A stretch of 55,346 nt of DNA from Pseudoneurospora amorphoporcata (taxonomy: Eukaryota > Ascomycota > Sordariomycetes > Sordariales > Sordariaceae). This document shows, piece by piece, positions 1-14,900 of the stretch. Every line of letters starts with the position of its first letter. Position 1 is the stretch's first letter. The notes below the pieces were generated by a model. It ran no database searches. It saw only the letters and a list, made by a program, of their open reading frames with translations, and was not told the origin of the DNA. The translations under genes were made by a program, and so were the position numbers. Location: NCBI GenBank assembly GCA_033297205.1, contig MU859281.1, positions 1-55,346 on the forward strand. Direction: 5' to 3'.

Positions 1-346
1 TCCTACTTCTTTACTATACCCTACGTCAAGGTCCCGGCGCTAAGTGTGTAAAAAGCGCAAAAAAATAATAGAAATTCTAATACTACAATCGTTCCGTGCC
101 TTTACATTTGGCTAAGTTATATTTAGTTTTAGTTTTGGCTGACAGTACGAAAAGACATTTGCTACAGTCCGAAAAGACATTCTCCTTCAAAAAGGCCTAT
201 CTCGAACACAGTTCGAGGATCATGTCGACCTTCGGCCGCCCTCAGCACCACACCAGCAACTACCTCTACGGTACCTTAGCAAAACCAGTGACCAACCCCG
301 TGACCATTGAACCCCATCGAACTCCGCTATCTACCTATTTAGCTTA

Positions 347-404
347 CCCAGCTTGCCCAGCTTACCCAGCTCGCCCAGCCAGCCAGCCAGCCAGCCAGCC
401 AGCC
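347..404. repeat. (CCAG)n microsatellite with degenerate CCCAGCTY lead-in
   Basis: A tract of CCCAGCTT/CCCAGCTC units passes directly into about seven perfect CCAG units at 375-404. It lies outside any supported gene. Confidence 0.9.
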
Positions 405-3400
405 TACGTACCAAATACCAATCCCCAGCCCAGCCAATCTCGCTTGTGATATCCCAAGAATACCTAAGGTAATTCTCCCAACCAATCGCCACCAGCCATT
501 AAACGAGGCTTTCCCCACAAATACCTAGTATGGAAACCAAAAGAGGAATGAAAGTTAGGCGAGTTGGGGCCCTTAACCCACCACACCCAGTCACATCACC
601 CATTCGTGCCTCGAGCTAACGAAGCTAGCTAACTTGGGGAGGCCTGAAGCTAAATCGGGCTTGGAGCTAACCAACCTCTGGCTGAAGATGGTGGCATGTA
701 GGAAAAAGCAAAGCAACTCCGAGTCCGACTATTCCTGTCCATGCTTATTCCCCGTGCCGATTTTGACGACCGGATTGCTGCACATCCGGTGTCGAGAGAC
801 ATCCATCCAGTGGTGGAAGCAGGCTAACTAACGAAACCGGTGAAGAGTGCGGTAGGTTCGCATCATCGGAGTTTCTGTTGACGACTTGCCTCATTTATAT
901 GTGCAATGGTGGATGCGTGATGGTGTTGTGTGTAGCAGGTAGTAGGTAGTGGTACCTAGAGGTATGCAAATCAACTGGGTTACTGGATCAGTGAATAATA
1001 ACGGTGAACGTAAGCCCCGTTGTCCTGTCAGCTGCCGGTGAGTCGAGATGTCTGGTATTATCGGGACGCGTACACCACCCCGACCCGGTCTGGTTCTTTG
1101 GGGAATGGACTGGAAATGTCTGACCGCGGCCCCACGACGGTGGGCTCCTCCCATTCGCCTGTTTCGGGGTCAGTCTGCCCTGCTTGCCATGTCAGTGGGA
1201 AGCATCATCTACGACCTCGTGCATTGCAGGCCCGGTCTACAGCGAGACACCAGAGAAGCAGGACTGTAGCGTCGGCACTGCAGCGTTTTCCACGTGGTGG
1301 TTTCCACGGTATCAGAAGTGTGAGGTTCGCTTCTAGTGGGCAAGTCCATCGAAATGACTTACACCGTCCCGGAGTCAAGGTCGTCCACCGGTGTGACCGG
1401 ACGGCGATCGTCGGAACGGACATTAATGCACGGGACACCTTTTTTCCAGTCCTCTACTTGTCAGGGTCGTAACTTCAGTGCCAGCCCCAGATCGGAATGC
1501 CTTCAGGAGTTCCTGGTGGGAACTTGACCACAGCCTAGTAAAATGTGCGCCGCACCTAGCGCCCAAATACCAGGATAGACTGGACCTTCCATGGCGAGGT
1601 CCTTTCATCACAGGAACTGCAACCGGTTTCCCATGATGGAGTCACTTGCATCCAGCAACCCTAAACCAGTTCTACACGCATTAGCGGTCATTATGTCAGT
1701 CAGTAATCGAGTACTCCTAAGCGAGTGAGTTGCTGTTGTACCAGATTGACAGTGGGTAAGATAACAAGTGAGGCAGGCAGTAAGGTACCTCTGTATGTTG
1801 TTTGGCGAATTATGCCATCCGGAGCTGTGTTCCTTCATGTTGGCAATTTGACCTCTGCTCACGAGCCCAACACCACCTTTGCTCACCTCGCTTTCCGGTT
1901 CTGGATCCTCGTCCTCGGTAGGTAGGCCCGATGTTTCCTGAAATCAAAATGCAGCTTCTGCCCAGCATGGCAATCAGTCGAACTCGCTCGCTGCCAGTAC
2001 CTATCGTCCGACGGTCCGACAACTTGCGTCCAAGAAGTCCACTGGACCACTGCAAGGCGATGTGTCGGAGAAGTTCTTGAGGAGAGCTGAAGAGTCTCCT
2101 CATCATAATAACCCGTACCCACCTCCCCGAGACTGAGACCTGGGAACTAAAACTCGGCATTCGACTGCAGCGGCACTCGAGGCCGTCCGCCATCCGACAT
2201 CCGCGATTCCGTTACTAGACGGCAGAACAGTAATAGGTATCCCAAGTTCCAGTGTCCCACGCTCTGGATCCCAGGCTCAGATCCCCTCGTTACGGACAGC
2301 GATTGTTTGTCTTGCCTGTAGGGCGGGACATTCCGCCTGCCTGTGTCTCCACCCTGTTTGTCTTACCCCCTCCGCTGGGACTGACCGTGAGACTGTAAGT
2401 AGGATCTTCTTCTCAAGTTCCCTCCCTGCCCCAACCTGAGAGCTCCTCCTCTTGGCTCTCATATTCTACCACCTACTTAAGAGGGCTAAATGGCATCTGA
2501 CCCACTTGAGGCCCCCTCGCTTCCTCACAATCTCCCCCGGCTCAGGATGGGCTCCTCCCCGGTCTACTTGGGTCACAGTCCACACATGGGAACCACTTTC
2601 CATGTAACAATCCCATTCCCGGAGAATTTCCCACACACACCCTCGTCAAGGTTACAATGCTCAAGAGGGTCTAATCCGAGCAACTGGGCCCTCAATCTGT
2701 CCAGTGAGAATGCCTGACGACCAAACCCAGCAAGCCTGTAATGCCTGCAAAGAGCAAGGACAAGGTTAGCCAGACCTAGCTAGCGCCATCTACCGTGACC
2801 CGCAGCTTATTACATACCAAGGGGGTCCGGTCCATGTGCCCATGCACCAACATCCTTGGGACAATGTTGCTGCACGCCCCATTGATAACCCTCATCTGTA
2901 GGGCATGCACCATGCCCATAGCCGACACTGCCAAAAGATTGGACAGAAGATGGAGGTGGCAAATGTGACAAGCGATGGGAAATGTGGAATGTGGATGTGA
3001 GTGACGAGAGTGCCAGTGACAACGCTCCCGCACATCCTCCTAAGGAGAGACACAACTAGGCGAGTGAGACTTCCCCGTACCTGTAACCTAACCCCTCTCC
3101 GAGCCAGGCTGTGTCCCCATCCATTGTGGGGGGTTGGCAGGAAAGGCATGTAATGCGTGCGCGTGTAGCGCCTGTCTGAGAAAAGCGTTATTGGCGCGAT
3201 CATGGAATTCCCACGATCCCCAACACTCGCCAGGGTGACAGGAGGAGCAGATTGCAAAGTTCGAATCCGTCTGCGAGTCATTGCATTAAAGACAACAGTC
3301 ATGTCATCGTTTCCATGCCTCTGACGCCTTGGGCGGCAGGCAAGCATCGAGAATTCCCAAAAGGTATCGTGATCGATATCAGATGTCATGACTCTTCGAT

Positions 3401-4260
3401 GGGCAGAGCCTGACTAGCTTCGGCCTTCCTCTTCTCAGAGGACCACGGAAATGCGGGATTAGGGTGGAGAACTCGATGGGTGTACATAATATTGTGTAGT
3501 TGGGTTAAAAACCCCAAACGAGGCTGGTTACAATCCCTGACCGAGGTCGAGCCGCTCGGCCGGCTTCCAGGGGAGGGCAAGGGGACTCCATCGCCAAGTG
3601 AGATCGACAAGCGTGATCTGCCCAGATGGAGCCTTGCTCGAACGTGGTATCGGGGTCTTTTCTTATCCCGGGATACAATGTGGAAATCGATGGTATGTGA
3701 GGTATTTCTTTGGTCGGTGTACGACGTTTCCCTGTAGCTCTTCGGGGATCAGGAAGCAAAGGGGGCCTTGCTGAGCTGAAGGACGCGTGGGAAGCCTGTA
3801 CAGATGGACGTTAGTGAAGGACTCCTTTTTGCTCTACTCGATGGTGACATTCACATCCACAACTCCATGATAGTATCCCATGCTGCTGCACAGTGAACTC
3901 ATCCGACGAGAGGACTGTTCAGCATACCCAACCAGACGGCATGTGGTGTAAATGGTGTGGCTTACGACAGAGTGACGGAATGTCAGAACCCGAGAGATCT
4001 ATCCAACTGTCAAGAGTGAGCCATCTTGCCGTGACGTGACATATGCAAGGCGAAGCCCCAACCCTTTCTTCTCTCTGGCCGTACTCGCATGAGGATTGGA
4101 TAGAGATCGCTAGAGTCGCCGACGGAAGAGAAGGAAGCGCATAGGAATGGAATGCGCTTGGAAAAATAATTCAAGGCTTGGCGGTGAACGTGGGTTATTG
4201 AAGGCCCAGGCGGCAAAAGCAATTCCAAATGCCCGGACTGGCCGGGGTGTTGGTGACTTG

Positions 4261-4273
4261 GGGGGGGGGGGGG
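4261..4273. repeat. Homopolymer G tract (13 bases)
   Basis: An uninterrupted run of 13 G in gene-free DNA. A similar G run lies in the first intron of the decayed sirtuin near 52697. Confidence 0.9.
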
Positions 4274-7200
4274 CTATTTCCTGCATCGCAGAGGGTTCGT
4301 TGATTTCACGATGCAGTCGATGCATTTCATGACGATGACGACCGGGGGTAGCACTGTCGTTTGCCCCGACCCTCTGAATGGTCCTCTGGCGGCAACGGCC
4401 GGCGAGTATTTTCGTTCGGTACGTGGAGATGTTTGCTTGCTGAAAGTTGGGTTAAGGTTTGGCGTTTTTCGTTTCTGACACATTTGGCGACATGGTCATC
4501 TCAAACATTCACATCCGCCCCCGTGGGGAACCAAGACAGACGAGGTGCGCATCATCGCCGTGTGTTGACATTTGGGTGGTCACGGCGGTTTGCCTCGATT
4601 CAGCGCTTCTGGCGTGAAGCCCCAAAAAGAGACCGATCGCGCAGCAAAGTTGACAGATTCGCCATCCCCGCCTTATCGCTTGGGATCGGAGGTTGCGGGA
4701 TGCTCCAATGCTGATGCTCCATCGACGACTTGGCCGGACAGCGGTGACGACAACTGCGCCGTCTTGTTGGTTGACGTCGCGTTGGGATTCCCAACTGGTC
4801 CAGGGTGCCGATGCACCAAGCCCCGCCAAAAAGATCACCAGTGCCGGCGCCGGGGACCAAAGGGGCACTAGAGGCTCCATATGTCCCCGACCGACAGCGA
4901 AACCTGGGCAAAGGCAAAGCTCGGGCACCACGGTTCACCAATGGCGGCGGCCAGCTTTCAGCCAGTAGCCAGCCAGTCCGAGCGAGCCAGCGCGAGCCAG
5001 CTCTTGGGGAAAATGGGCGGACGCTAGGATCGGAAACCGCAGGAATCGTATTGCTCGATATGGCTTGGGGCAGCAAAAGTTCCAGGTAGCAACCAGGGCA
5101 TCTCGTTCCTGGTCGGCGATCAATGCATCAAACCCCCAGCTGGGCCCATTTCTTGGGTCTCCATCTACGTCCATCAGCTTCACACCCCAGGGGGTGGGTG
5201 ATAAAGAACCACCAAAAAGGGGGCTCCCAATGAACACCTACCCTTGAGCAGAAAAAGCAACGAGTGCCTTAGCACCAAGCCCTGAGATTACCACGACCGC
5301 CCTTCTGAAAGGTCCGTCAGCGCTGAACCTCCCTCACCTCCTTTGTCAATCTCTCGTCGGTATCCGTATAGGAAGGTGCTTACCGCAATGGAAAAAGGAA
5401 ACACGAACACAGCTCAACAATCGGTGGCAGGGATACCCCGTGAAGTCGTTCCGCGCTCTCGCACGCACGAGACGAGAATGAAGAGGGATAGAAGAGCCGG
5501 ATGATCTCCGGAGGCGGCTGCAGCAAACAGAGCGCCTCTGCACCAAAGAGCCAGTCCCAAAGGGCGACACGGCCCAATAGCGGCAAAACCATGGGCCCAA
5601 AGTGCTCTTGTAACATGGTGCAAAGAGCCCGTTTGGGATGCTTGGGGGAATCCCAGGAGGACTCACCGATGTTTTGCGAGGGAGTGCCATCTGAATGGGT
5701 TCCCTGTGCAAAGCCAAGCCACCGAGCGACAGACAGCGGGTGAAGCCCCCGGCGGACCGAAGGGCCGTGGAGGTAGTTTTGCCCTGCGGCAGGCAATCTC
5801 CATGGTGAGAGAGGCATCATCTTCCTTCAGCTTGCCATCTTCCTAATCCACAAGAAAGTGCAGCTCCAGCCGGGCAGATTTGCCAATCGCAGAGCATCTT
5901 CGGCACCGAAGTGACTCTTGTGCACCAAATAACTCTGCACAGAGAGAGGTGTGAATGGCCACACCCACCAAGGTGCACAAGAGTAAGAGGAGGCGGTCTC
6001 GGGTCCGTGTTTTGGGTGGGCAATGACGATGGAGTTGCACTCATCTCCCAGTAATGACCCGTTTTGGAACTGTGCGAACGTCGGACTGAGAATCCACGTG
6101 TTAATGTCCGTTCACCCTCCCGGTTCTGACCGCTTGAACCAGTGGGCGTAGCGTAGAAGCCGCAGGCACTGTGCCGTTCTAATCTGTGGAATAAGCAGCC
6201 TGCTTGCCCTCCCCCATGAGAGCTGCCGCATGCCTTCCGTCTGGATGAGATCTGCAGCGAGACCCCACGCATTTTCCCTTGTCAACGATCCGGTGTCCAT
6301 CCACAGTCGACGGAAGCAGTCTGTGGCCGTGACTGCTGAGTCTTCAAAGCGTGACTCCTGTTCACCCATCATCCCAGCTGTCAAGATGAGCATCGAGACC
6401 CGTGATATCCCGGTCGTCAAGGTAGGAAGCACCACTACGCGATCGTATAGCTCCCATGCTGGGCCCGTAAAACGTTACAGCGCTTGTCCACTGCTACCAG
6501 GCTCGGTTTAACTCCGCACTTGTTATTCACTCTTCCCCCGACAAGGGCCCATGGGGGGCCACCCAATTGACTGTGGTCCTCACAGGTTTTGCTGTTATTC
6601 CCTGCCGCATAACATGTGCCCATACTGCGACTCTGGGGAGGCTCCCGATAGCGCGCGTTTGCATCATGTCATGTATCTCGCCGGCTGGTCAAAAGGTTTT
6701 GCTTGGTCCGGGGAGATTCAACCCGGATATCTGCGTCTGAACGAGGAGACACGCGGGGACGAGCATGATCATGCTTCAAATTTGTGGAGTCTCCCGGTGC
6801 TTTGGTTATGGTTGAGTCGTGGAGTTTTGGCTAGGGGTTCATCTCGGCGGTTGATGGGGGCCCTGGCTGCTTCGTCCTCCGTTTGTAGGTCTCCAGAAAC
6901 CGGCATTGATCGGGCCGCTGGATCCTGTCATCAACGGAATCAAAGAAAGGCGTGCTGAGACACACTGGCGGTTGAAGAAACACGGATCGGACGACCAATC
7001 AAAGTGGAAATGTAAGAATACCGTTTCCCACGTACTGCCGGTTTTCTTTTCGCTCCGTTTGTTCGTGATGCGCCCTCCCGCCACCCACACCACACCACCC
7101 TATCTGGTGATTCTCGAACGGCCCTTGACTCAGAAACAGCTCCGTACTATGAGGTCTTGGCCCTCCAGCAGAAACGTGATCGAACCGATCGTTCCTTGTA

Positions 7201-9576
7201 ATGAGACCATGCAGGCACAAGGAATAAGATCCGGTAGCGTTCACACAACGGAATAATGTCTGAGATTTAGCATTCGAGGCACCCGCCATGGCATGGTAAA
7301 GTGTGTTGGAAAGCGGCTTAAGGTTTTGACCCTGTGGTTGACGAGAAACACGTTGAAAAAGCCGATCAAGATGCCACGATCCAATCCCACGGTATTGCCG
7401 ATATCAATGTTCGGGGTGTTGTCGTGTAGAAGCCTGACGAGACCTTCCATGTTGGTGGCGTGTATAGGCTGACGATCGAGGCGAATTTCCGCTTCCTGGA
7501 TTCCATTAAACTTCTCGAGTGATGTTGAGAGAAACAGATAAGCGGCACTGTCTTGGGAGTGAAGAGAGCATGGCAAGACTTTGTTTCCCCAATTTGACAT
7601 TTGGATCAAGGTGACACCGAGGCGCTGCGGTTCCCGCAGAGCTGTGTAATACGGACGTAAGAGTTCGTAAGCAGCAGCTCATACACACTTTATAGTGCTC
7701 GCATTACTGCAGGATCGAGGGGGGGAAAGGAGATGAAGTGGGCTTGCGGCTACGTGCAGGTTGCGATGACAGCAGTTAGCGTATTTTCGAGGGGCGGCAG
7801 CTTCTGTGAGTACTCCGGAGCTGTGATTACGCGGAATCGGGGACTGATGGGGTATTGTGCGCGAGTGCCAAGGGCATGATCCGTAGGCTCCAGAGCCATC
7901 ATCAGCAGAGTCGATGACAATGACTACAATGCTATAGAGCCGCGTGTTGGTAATGGAAGCGTACGAAAGAGCTTGGTCGCTAACCCGAGGAATACAAGAT
8001 GGTGTTTCAAGAACCGATGAGGCGTACCGCACGCAGATGGACGCTCTATCGGAAATCGACATGTGTGTAATAAGAAGAGGGCGCCTGCGCCTGCGTACGC
8101 GCCTGCATTGGTGGTGAAACCTGATATTGCGACGTACTCGATAAGTCCGGGATTGGGGATTGGGTACGGCCGTTGATGTGTTTCAAGCCTGGTCTCCATG
8201 ATTAACTGCCTATATATGGCGGCGGACAACGTCGATCCAGTCGGCATGCGAACCCTGACCGGCAACGCTGGGTCGAGCCTGTTGAGGTGAAGCTGTGGCG
8301 GTCCTGGCGGAAGCTGTAATCGTCATAACATGGCTTTGGCTGACTCGAGGCGCGGCAACCGGTTAGCGGGGCGTGTTTCCGCCGTTCTGATGTGTCCTGT
8401 TGATGTGGTTGAAAGGCCAGTCGATTTGCCGTACGCACATGGCATTCGGCGATTTGCGATCGTCAGAGAGCTGCCACGCTGAATCCTGCCCAAACAAACT
8501 GCCCTGAAAGGAGCCGCACAGGGGTATAATTTAGTCCGATGACGGCTCGCAATGCGGAGGCGCATCTGACAACGGACTCGGCCGACCATGCCGGATGGTG
8601 ACAAGGCATTGCTGGCAACCAACCAATTCAGCGACAAAGAAACCGGTAATTGTCTATAGGACTCGGGGGTCTTTCCAAGCGGGCGGAATCGGCCACGTTC
8701 CCGGGTGGTCAAGGTGTAAACTATTTTCTCAGAAAAGGATCCAGTCTCCTGGAAGAACCTGTTAGATTCCTGGTCTGAGGATGAATCAGGCGGAAGAGGG
8801 CGTGGGAGCAAGATCGGTACGTACCTATATGGGGAAGAGAGCATACAGTAGTTGCGACATCTGCGACATGTTGCCCTGGTGGTTGCACCGGATCACTACC
8901 GAACAAGATCTGCGCTAGTGAGTTTCGCGAGTTTGTCGAGGACATCTCGGCCACGACCCAAGGCGACCAAAGGCACCACCTCGGAAACCAGCCAGATAAG
9001 AAAGGCAATGATGGTGTGCTTGCAGGATCTGTGGCCAGGGCGACTAACAAGTCCAACTACACCGAGGCAAGGGATTATCACAGGAACCGACACAGCTGTT
9101 TGGGACGGGAACCCAGCGATATGGCCCAAGAGGTACCTACAGTTGCAGTGCACACAAGGTGAACGGCGGTGCAACCCAAGGGTCCTGTGCAAGGTACCGG
9201 TACAGCGCCAGTTGAGTGCCTCTATCAGCGACAGGGGCAGCGGCCAGGGGTGGGATTAGTATAGGCTACCTACCTTACCTAGGAACGGCTATTTCCCCTG
9301 CCGTCCCAAGAGCCCTACTGACGGGATGATACGTGCTTTCAGATTGAATCGAGCACCTTGCCGCAATAAGGCTGCTGGCCTGGTGTCCTCGAATCATGTT
9401 TGGTTGGATCTTGGAGATCTTGCTGGGACGGGATGGTGCAAAGATAGCGCAGAGAGAGCATCAGGCATACGCATGTCGGGAACGTGTTGGATCTGGGGCT
9501 GCGCGCTTTCTCTTCAGTACGGCCGTAGAATCGTGGCGAGAGAGCAGAGACTCACCAAAACGGACATGGAGCTTTG

Positions 9577-9606
9577 TGTGTCTGTCTGTCTGTCTGTCTT
9601 TCTGTC
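9577..9606. repeat. (TCTG)n microsatellite
   Basis: About seven TCTG units with one TTTC interruption. A shorter, imperfect TCTG/TCCG run recurs at about 9866-9888. Neither is in a supported gene. Confidence 0.9.
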
Positions 9607-11182
9607 ATGCAGTAGTCTGGCTGCTGGTCTGGGATACTGCCTGCAACTGTCGAGTGTTGATCATCACCTTGGGTTGTGAAGTCGTGATTCTCAGAAACGA
9701 GTGATCCCGACATCTTGGGTGTCCCTGGTCGCCATCGCCGGTCCCTGGGCAGCCCCCTGGTGCTGTGGTGGTAGTGCAAGACTGCAAGTTGATTTCAGCC
9801 GGAAATAGCTTGACAACTGCGTGGACAGGAGCACTCTGTTGACAGTTTTGTGCAATGCCGATTCCGTCTGTCTGTCCGTCCGTGTGTTCGTGGCCATAAT
9901 ACACATTGGGCTTGCAGACGTCGCCGTCCAGTGGAAATCGGTGCCGAGCACTGCTTGTATTTTTTCGGGTTGCAGTCCCCACATTGTTCTCGTCTTACGA
10001 TCGGGGAGATAAAAAAAAAGAAGAGAAACAGAAATGTGGTGGTGACCGTGGTGGGGGTTCGAGCGATGGCGGATGGTCAGTGGTTGGTCAATGGCACACC
10101 AGTCGAGACTCGGAATGGAATTGTCCACTGAATGATTTGGAGGAACTGTCAAGCGGGGTCATCTGTGAGCTGGCAGCTGACAAGAGGCCGTCAGTAAGCA
10201 GGAATGCTTGGCCTGATTTGAAAGAAACACTTTGATTGGGTAGAGAGGGGTATAAGTGGGTCCCCTCTCCCTGTTGCAGCTTTGTTGCTCTGCGAGTTTG
10301 CGCGAAGCGAAGGACCTCTGCATGCCCGCGCCTTCCTCACCATGAGCTTCGCACTGAAAACTCTAATCGGGCAAGCAAGTGCACCACAAAGAAGGAAGGA
10401 GCCCAGTCAGAGTTTTCACGAGATGCATCACCATGGCTTTGAGTGGCAGTTACGACATTGACCATCAGCTGGCAAAGGGAGGGAGTCTGCGGCAGACCGC
10501 CCATTTGCTCATGACAACCAGCTGGCTGTATGACTGGCGACAGGTGGTGGTCGTTCATTATCACTCGAAAGAGTCCGTGCGATTTGATTGCAGGCCACCA
10601 CTGCATTGTCCGACTTCATTGTCGAGGACCGTCACTGTCCCCGTCATGCCCGAGATTTGGACGTTACCTGCTACCACCCAACTGCCAGCGCCGACGACAC
10701 CCACTGATTTGCTACACCAAAATCCCGAACTACCGAAATGACTTCTTTTCTCGGCAACCACACAGCACAGGCGAGTGACTGGAGACGGCACACCCGGCGA
10801 CGGCAGCAACCTTGAGGACGACCACTACCGGTACTCAGGCTGGATGGCGAGAACAGAGGAAAATAGGGTAAAAACGGGAGGGCGGGATTGAGAGATGCAG
10901 AGACGACGGCATGTTGGAATGGTACCCGCCAAGAGACGATATGCCAGTCCCAGGACGACCAGTACCAGTGCTACGGTCAACGGCCCCTTGCGGCTCGGTC
11001 ACCTCTCGCGATACACAACCCCGACAGGCAATGGTCTATTCCCACAAGGCCCCCCGGCACCGATTGCTTGTCGGGCATCCTGACACCCTGGCCTCCGAGC
11101 AGTAGGAGGGAAGCATGGAGCAAGGAGCAGAGTCTACCGCCAGCATCTCTCCACATCGGCCAGCTGCGGGTTCACGCTGCGC

Positions 11183-11205
11183 TGTTGTTGTTGTTGTTGT
11201 TGTTG
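11183..11205. repeat. (TTG)n microsatellite
   Basis: Seven consecutive TTG units in gene-free DNA. The runs of Leu/Val or Gln in nearby frames come from this repeat and do not indicate coding. Confidence 0.9.
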
Positions 11206-11999
11206 ATGTCGTTGTGCTTCAACCGAGTGCTGCTGCGAGTGCTGCCTTAGCGTCTCTGTCTCCGTCTCCGTGGCCCGCCCATCCATAGCAGCACACGGCA
11301 CACGGCACACATACACCCACACAGTACCTGGCTGGGAACTCCATGTTGGATTCTGGACCGGAAAAGCAATCCAAGCTGCACCCCCGAGAGGATATGGAAA
11401 AATGGCATCCAACAAGAGACCAGAATACGTCCGTATCAGCCACAGTCCAATACCGCTTGTTGAACCACACCTGCCCACATGTTGCCGTCTTGCCCCAAGC
11501 CTGATCCCTGGAGAGAGACCTCAAGAGACATACAGCCAAGACGGAACCATCCAGTGCAGTTGCAGGTGCAGTTGATCCAGACCCAAATGCACACCCGGTG
11601 GTAGTGAGTGGTAGAGGGTGGGTGGTCGTATTTTCAGCGGTCATGATGCTAACGTTGAAAGATGTCAACCCTAGTAGCAGACCCAACCCGTCCACCACAG
11701 GTCTAGTACAGCTACATACAGAACATGCAGCGACAAAAGCGCCTCCCACCTTATTTGCGACGATGGCTTGCTGCTCCAGCCCCGGTCCCCAGAGCCGCCG
11801 CCTTGAACCCTCATCCATTCCGTCATCTTGGGCAGTTTGTGTGGTGGCCAAGAGCAACCCCCGTCCTGATAGAGCCGACTTGCTTTTTGCGGGACATGGG
11901 AGAATGCGCATGCCGTGGAGGATGATGTGATGCGCAGCTGCTGCATCTTGATCACTCCAGAGCTCGGTCTCAGCTCTTCCTTGTCAGGTCAATTAACTG

Positions 12000-14900
12000 C
12001 GCACCGGGATGCCTTTCCCAGGAACTACCGTACTCTGCGTACCTCATCTCCCCCTCGGGTACCGTTCTCGAGTACCCTTTTGCCCTTCTGTGCTCGCAGA
12101 TTCAGCGGGCCCCCTTCTCGGCTGGGATAGCATAACCAGTCGGCGTACTCACTGCAACAAGACTCCCACTTGGACATCGACCATCGATCGTCGGTTCCTA
12201 TATCTTGTGATCCGGCCCTCTCCTCCCTCCCAAAACCTCACCAACTCACCTGGCTATATCCTCCTCTGTCTTGTCTCGGCTATTGTGTCTGGAAACCACA
12301 CAATCATCATCCTCTGCCAGACTGCCACCACGCTCTTTGGCCCAACAGCCCGACATCCACTACAGACACCTTCTCAACCAAGCATCTCCGCCTCTTCAGC
12401 GCAGGCAAAGAGAATACAGCACCCCCACTCTTCTGTTAGATCTCGATTCCGAAAAGGCGGCCAGCTGTGGATTGCGATTCGTCCTGTGCGACCCGCACAC
12501 CGCCTTCAAAACAAGTCCTACGCAGGCAATGCGTGTCGCCTGCCAGTAACTAATCAACGGCAAGGCATAGAGCTACTGCTAGGTGGCAAGGATATCGTCT
12601 TTTGCAAACTCGAGGCCGAAAAGAATCTCCGACAACGTCGACAACCCCAAGCCAGACGGTGCGTTCTTTTTCCAGTCATGCCCCATCCCACGCACCGTTG
12701 TATATTCCCACCCATCCGCTACGCAGTTGCGTCGCTGCATCACAACATCACTTTGACAGGCGGCGGGGGATTCTGGCGCGCATTGGCATTGGCTTTTGGC
12801 GCAATCCTTTAGCGGCCAAGTCTATGCGCTTGGAAAATACACGCGCGCTTGGGTGCTTTCGAAATGACAGCAGCAGCAGATGGGGTCCTGACGGGGCCCA
12901 GTTTCCACTCTCCCGAGATGCGGAACGGAAGCTACTGTGTAATATTTTGGCAGACAGAGGGGGGGTCGCGGGTCAAGTACCGGCAAATCTCTGTCTGGAA
13001 GCAACCACGATTTCGCCATGGGATGGCATGACCCCTAGCATGTAACCTCATTTGCAGCATGCACGGGGAGGCATGATCTTGTCCCTCCCACCGCGCAGTT
13101 GCAGTCCGTGGGATTCCTGATGATCTCCTTCTGTCGACCTTCTAGCAATGGAATGCTCGCTGACCAATCAGGACCATAGGCTGCCTCAAGCTACGCTCTT
13201 CTCGCAAGTGGTCGTAGCGCGCACCCTTCCCAGCTGGACCAAAGACGCAGCATCCCTCTTCTTGGCACCGCTCATCGGATCGTGTACTCCCTTTCTCGGA
13301 ACCCTCAAAGACCGACCGTACTAGTCGGTGGTGCAAGTGGCAGGACCTAAAAAAAAACACCAGATATTGTCAGATACTCGTTTGCACATCTCCCTTTCGA
13401 CGACGCATCATCATCATCGACCGAGATCTCGGTCCTATCTTGTTAGCGAGCCGGCAGATTACAAGTACGTACTTGGGATCACAGGGTTGAAATCACGGCT
13501 GCCGCATCAGCAGCTGATCTGGGATTGGGCCCACCAAGATCTACGCTCCCCGGTTCGTTCCCATCAGCAGCAATGTCCAATGATCGCCTCTGCTAATAAC
13601 GCCTCGCAGACCCATCTATCCATCCCTGCGCCCAAGCCCAGGCGACCAGCCCTTCCGTTCCATCCCCTGTTCGGCGACCCCCTGCTGTTGGCCCGCCTTT
13701 TCAGACCCCCCGCCCCTAGCTCCGGCAAGTTCATAGAGGGCTGACTACATCCACCCCCCTTTGGTGTGAGCGTCCACTTACACGGCGCTAGTATTCCTCA
13801 TTCAGGTCAGCTTCCCCATTTCTCTCAGTCCCCTGCGTTTTACGCTTGGATAGATCCTTGCCCTCACATTTGTCCACTCGGTCCGTTTTTGCTTTTGTCT
13901 TTTGCAGTGCTTCTTTGGCTTTGAGCCGTGTTGCATTTTTATCAGGTACTTGCCTGTTGCTTTTTTTTTTTTTTAATGAGAGAGATTAAAATCCTCCTTG
14001 ATATGAGCGAGCCTTTTGTCCGTGGCCCCTAGCATTTGCCTATTTCGGGGCTAGTTGAGCCACCAGTCACATTCGTCACTGAACTTGACCGAAAGAGGTC
14101 ACTGGGTGCGTTGACTTGCGAGCCAGAGAGGGCACACGGGCATTTTCTCAGTTGCCCACTCTCAGTTCCCCCATCTCACACTTGCCTCCCATCACACAGC
14201 ACATCCCGCCGCCGAGAGGTGATCTCCCAATGTCCAATTACCCTTGCATGATTGGCATCTCCCCCTCCAAAGACAACAACATAACCATCCCGCATTAGAC
14301 GGCGGATATCCAGAGAACAGACCACCCCTGTCTGCCCGCTCCCACTTCCCTCCCCACTCCGATCTACCTTGCCTTTCCGACGTCGTCATCTGCCGGCTTG
14401 ACAAAAGTAGAAAGCACAAGTTGGGCAGCTGCACACGAGAGAGACCACACATCCGGCATCAAGATACCCACTTATAACCACAGACAGGGACAAGAGCAAG
14501 GACATACGGAGTGGAGACGAGCCGGGCGGGTGATGCGCGACTTGCCGTCAGATTCACCTTCTTAGATCTCAGACATCCTTCATTCCTGCATCCATATCTG
14601 GCCCTTACTTTTTCATTCTCCAACCTTCCCCAGTAATGAAAGGTCTTGGTGGTCCGTTCTCCTGATCCCTTTCTATCCTTCAGTCTACACATAGCACAAC
14701 ACCCCGCTCCCCCAAAGACAAGGAAAGCTTCTTAAACCCTTGAGAAACTAAGTGTCTCGTCGCTGTCTTGAATACCATTATCCACGGCCTCTCTCGTTTG
14801 ATCATCTTGATATCCCTCTTTCTCGCCGCCAACCGACGAACTGCACGCACGAGACCCACTGCGTCTGATTGCAAGTACTCTGACACTTCAACCATGCGAA

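Larger units (their letters stand above)
1..12000. other. Gene-free stretch, no supported coding region
   Basis: No reading frame here looks like a protein I recognise. The longest frames overlap on several strands, lack domains and fit chance openness of moderately GC-rich DNA. I saw no tRNA or rRNA gene. The first 200 bases are A/T-richer than the rest and may be the edge of an old repeat or an upstream 3' flank. Small simple repeats occur and are listed separately. The stretch may hold regulatory DNA or non-coding transcripts for the downstream acon-3 gene, but nothing in the sequence proves that. Confidence 0.6.

Noticed and set aside
3240..3290. GTTCGAATCC word suggesting a tRNA T-loop
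   Set aside because: Flanking bases do not form the T stem, and no acceptor, D or anticodon arms are found upstream.
11219..11911. 230-codon minus-strand frame
   Set aside because: Low-complexity composition partly driven by the adjacent TTG repeat, no domain, and overlapping frames on the other strand.
12009..12812. 267-codon plus-strand frame in the acon-3 upstream region
   Set aside because: Overlaps other equally open frames in C-rich DNA, with no recognisable domain and no splice context. More likely leader or promoter DNA.
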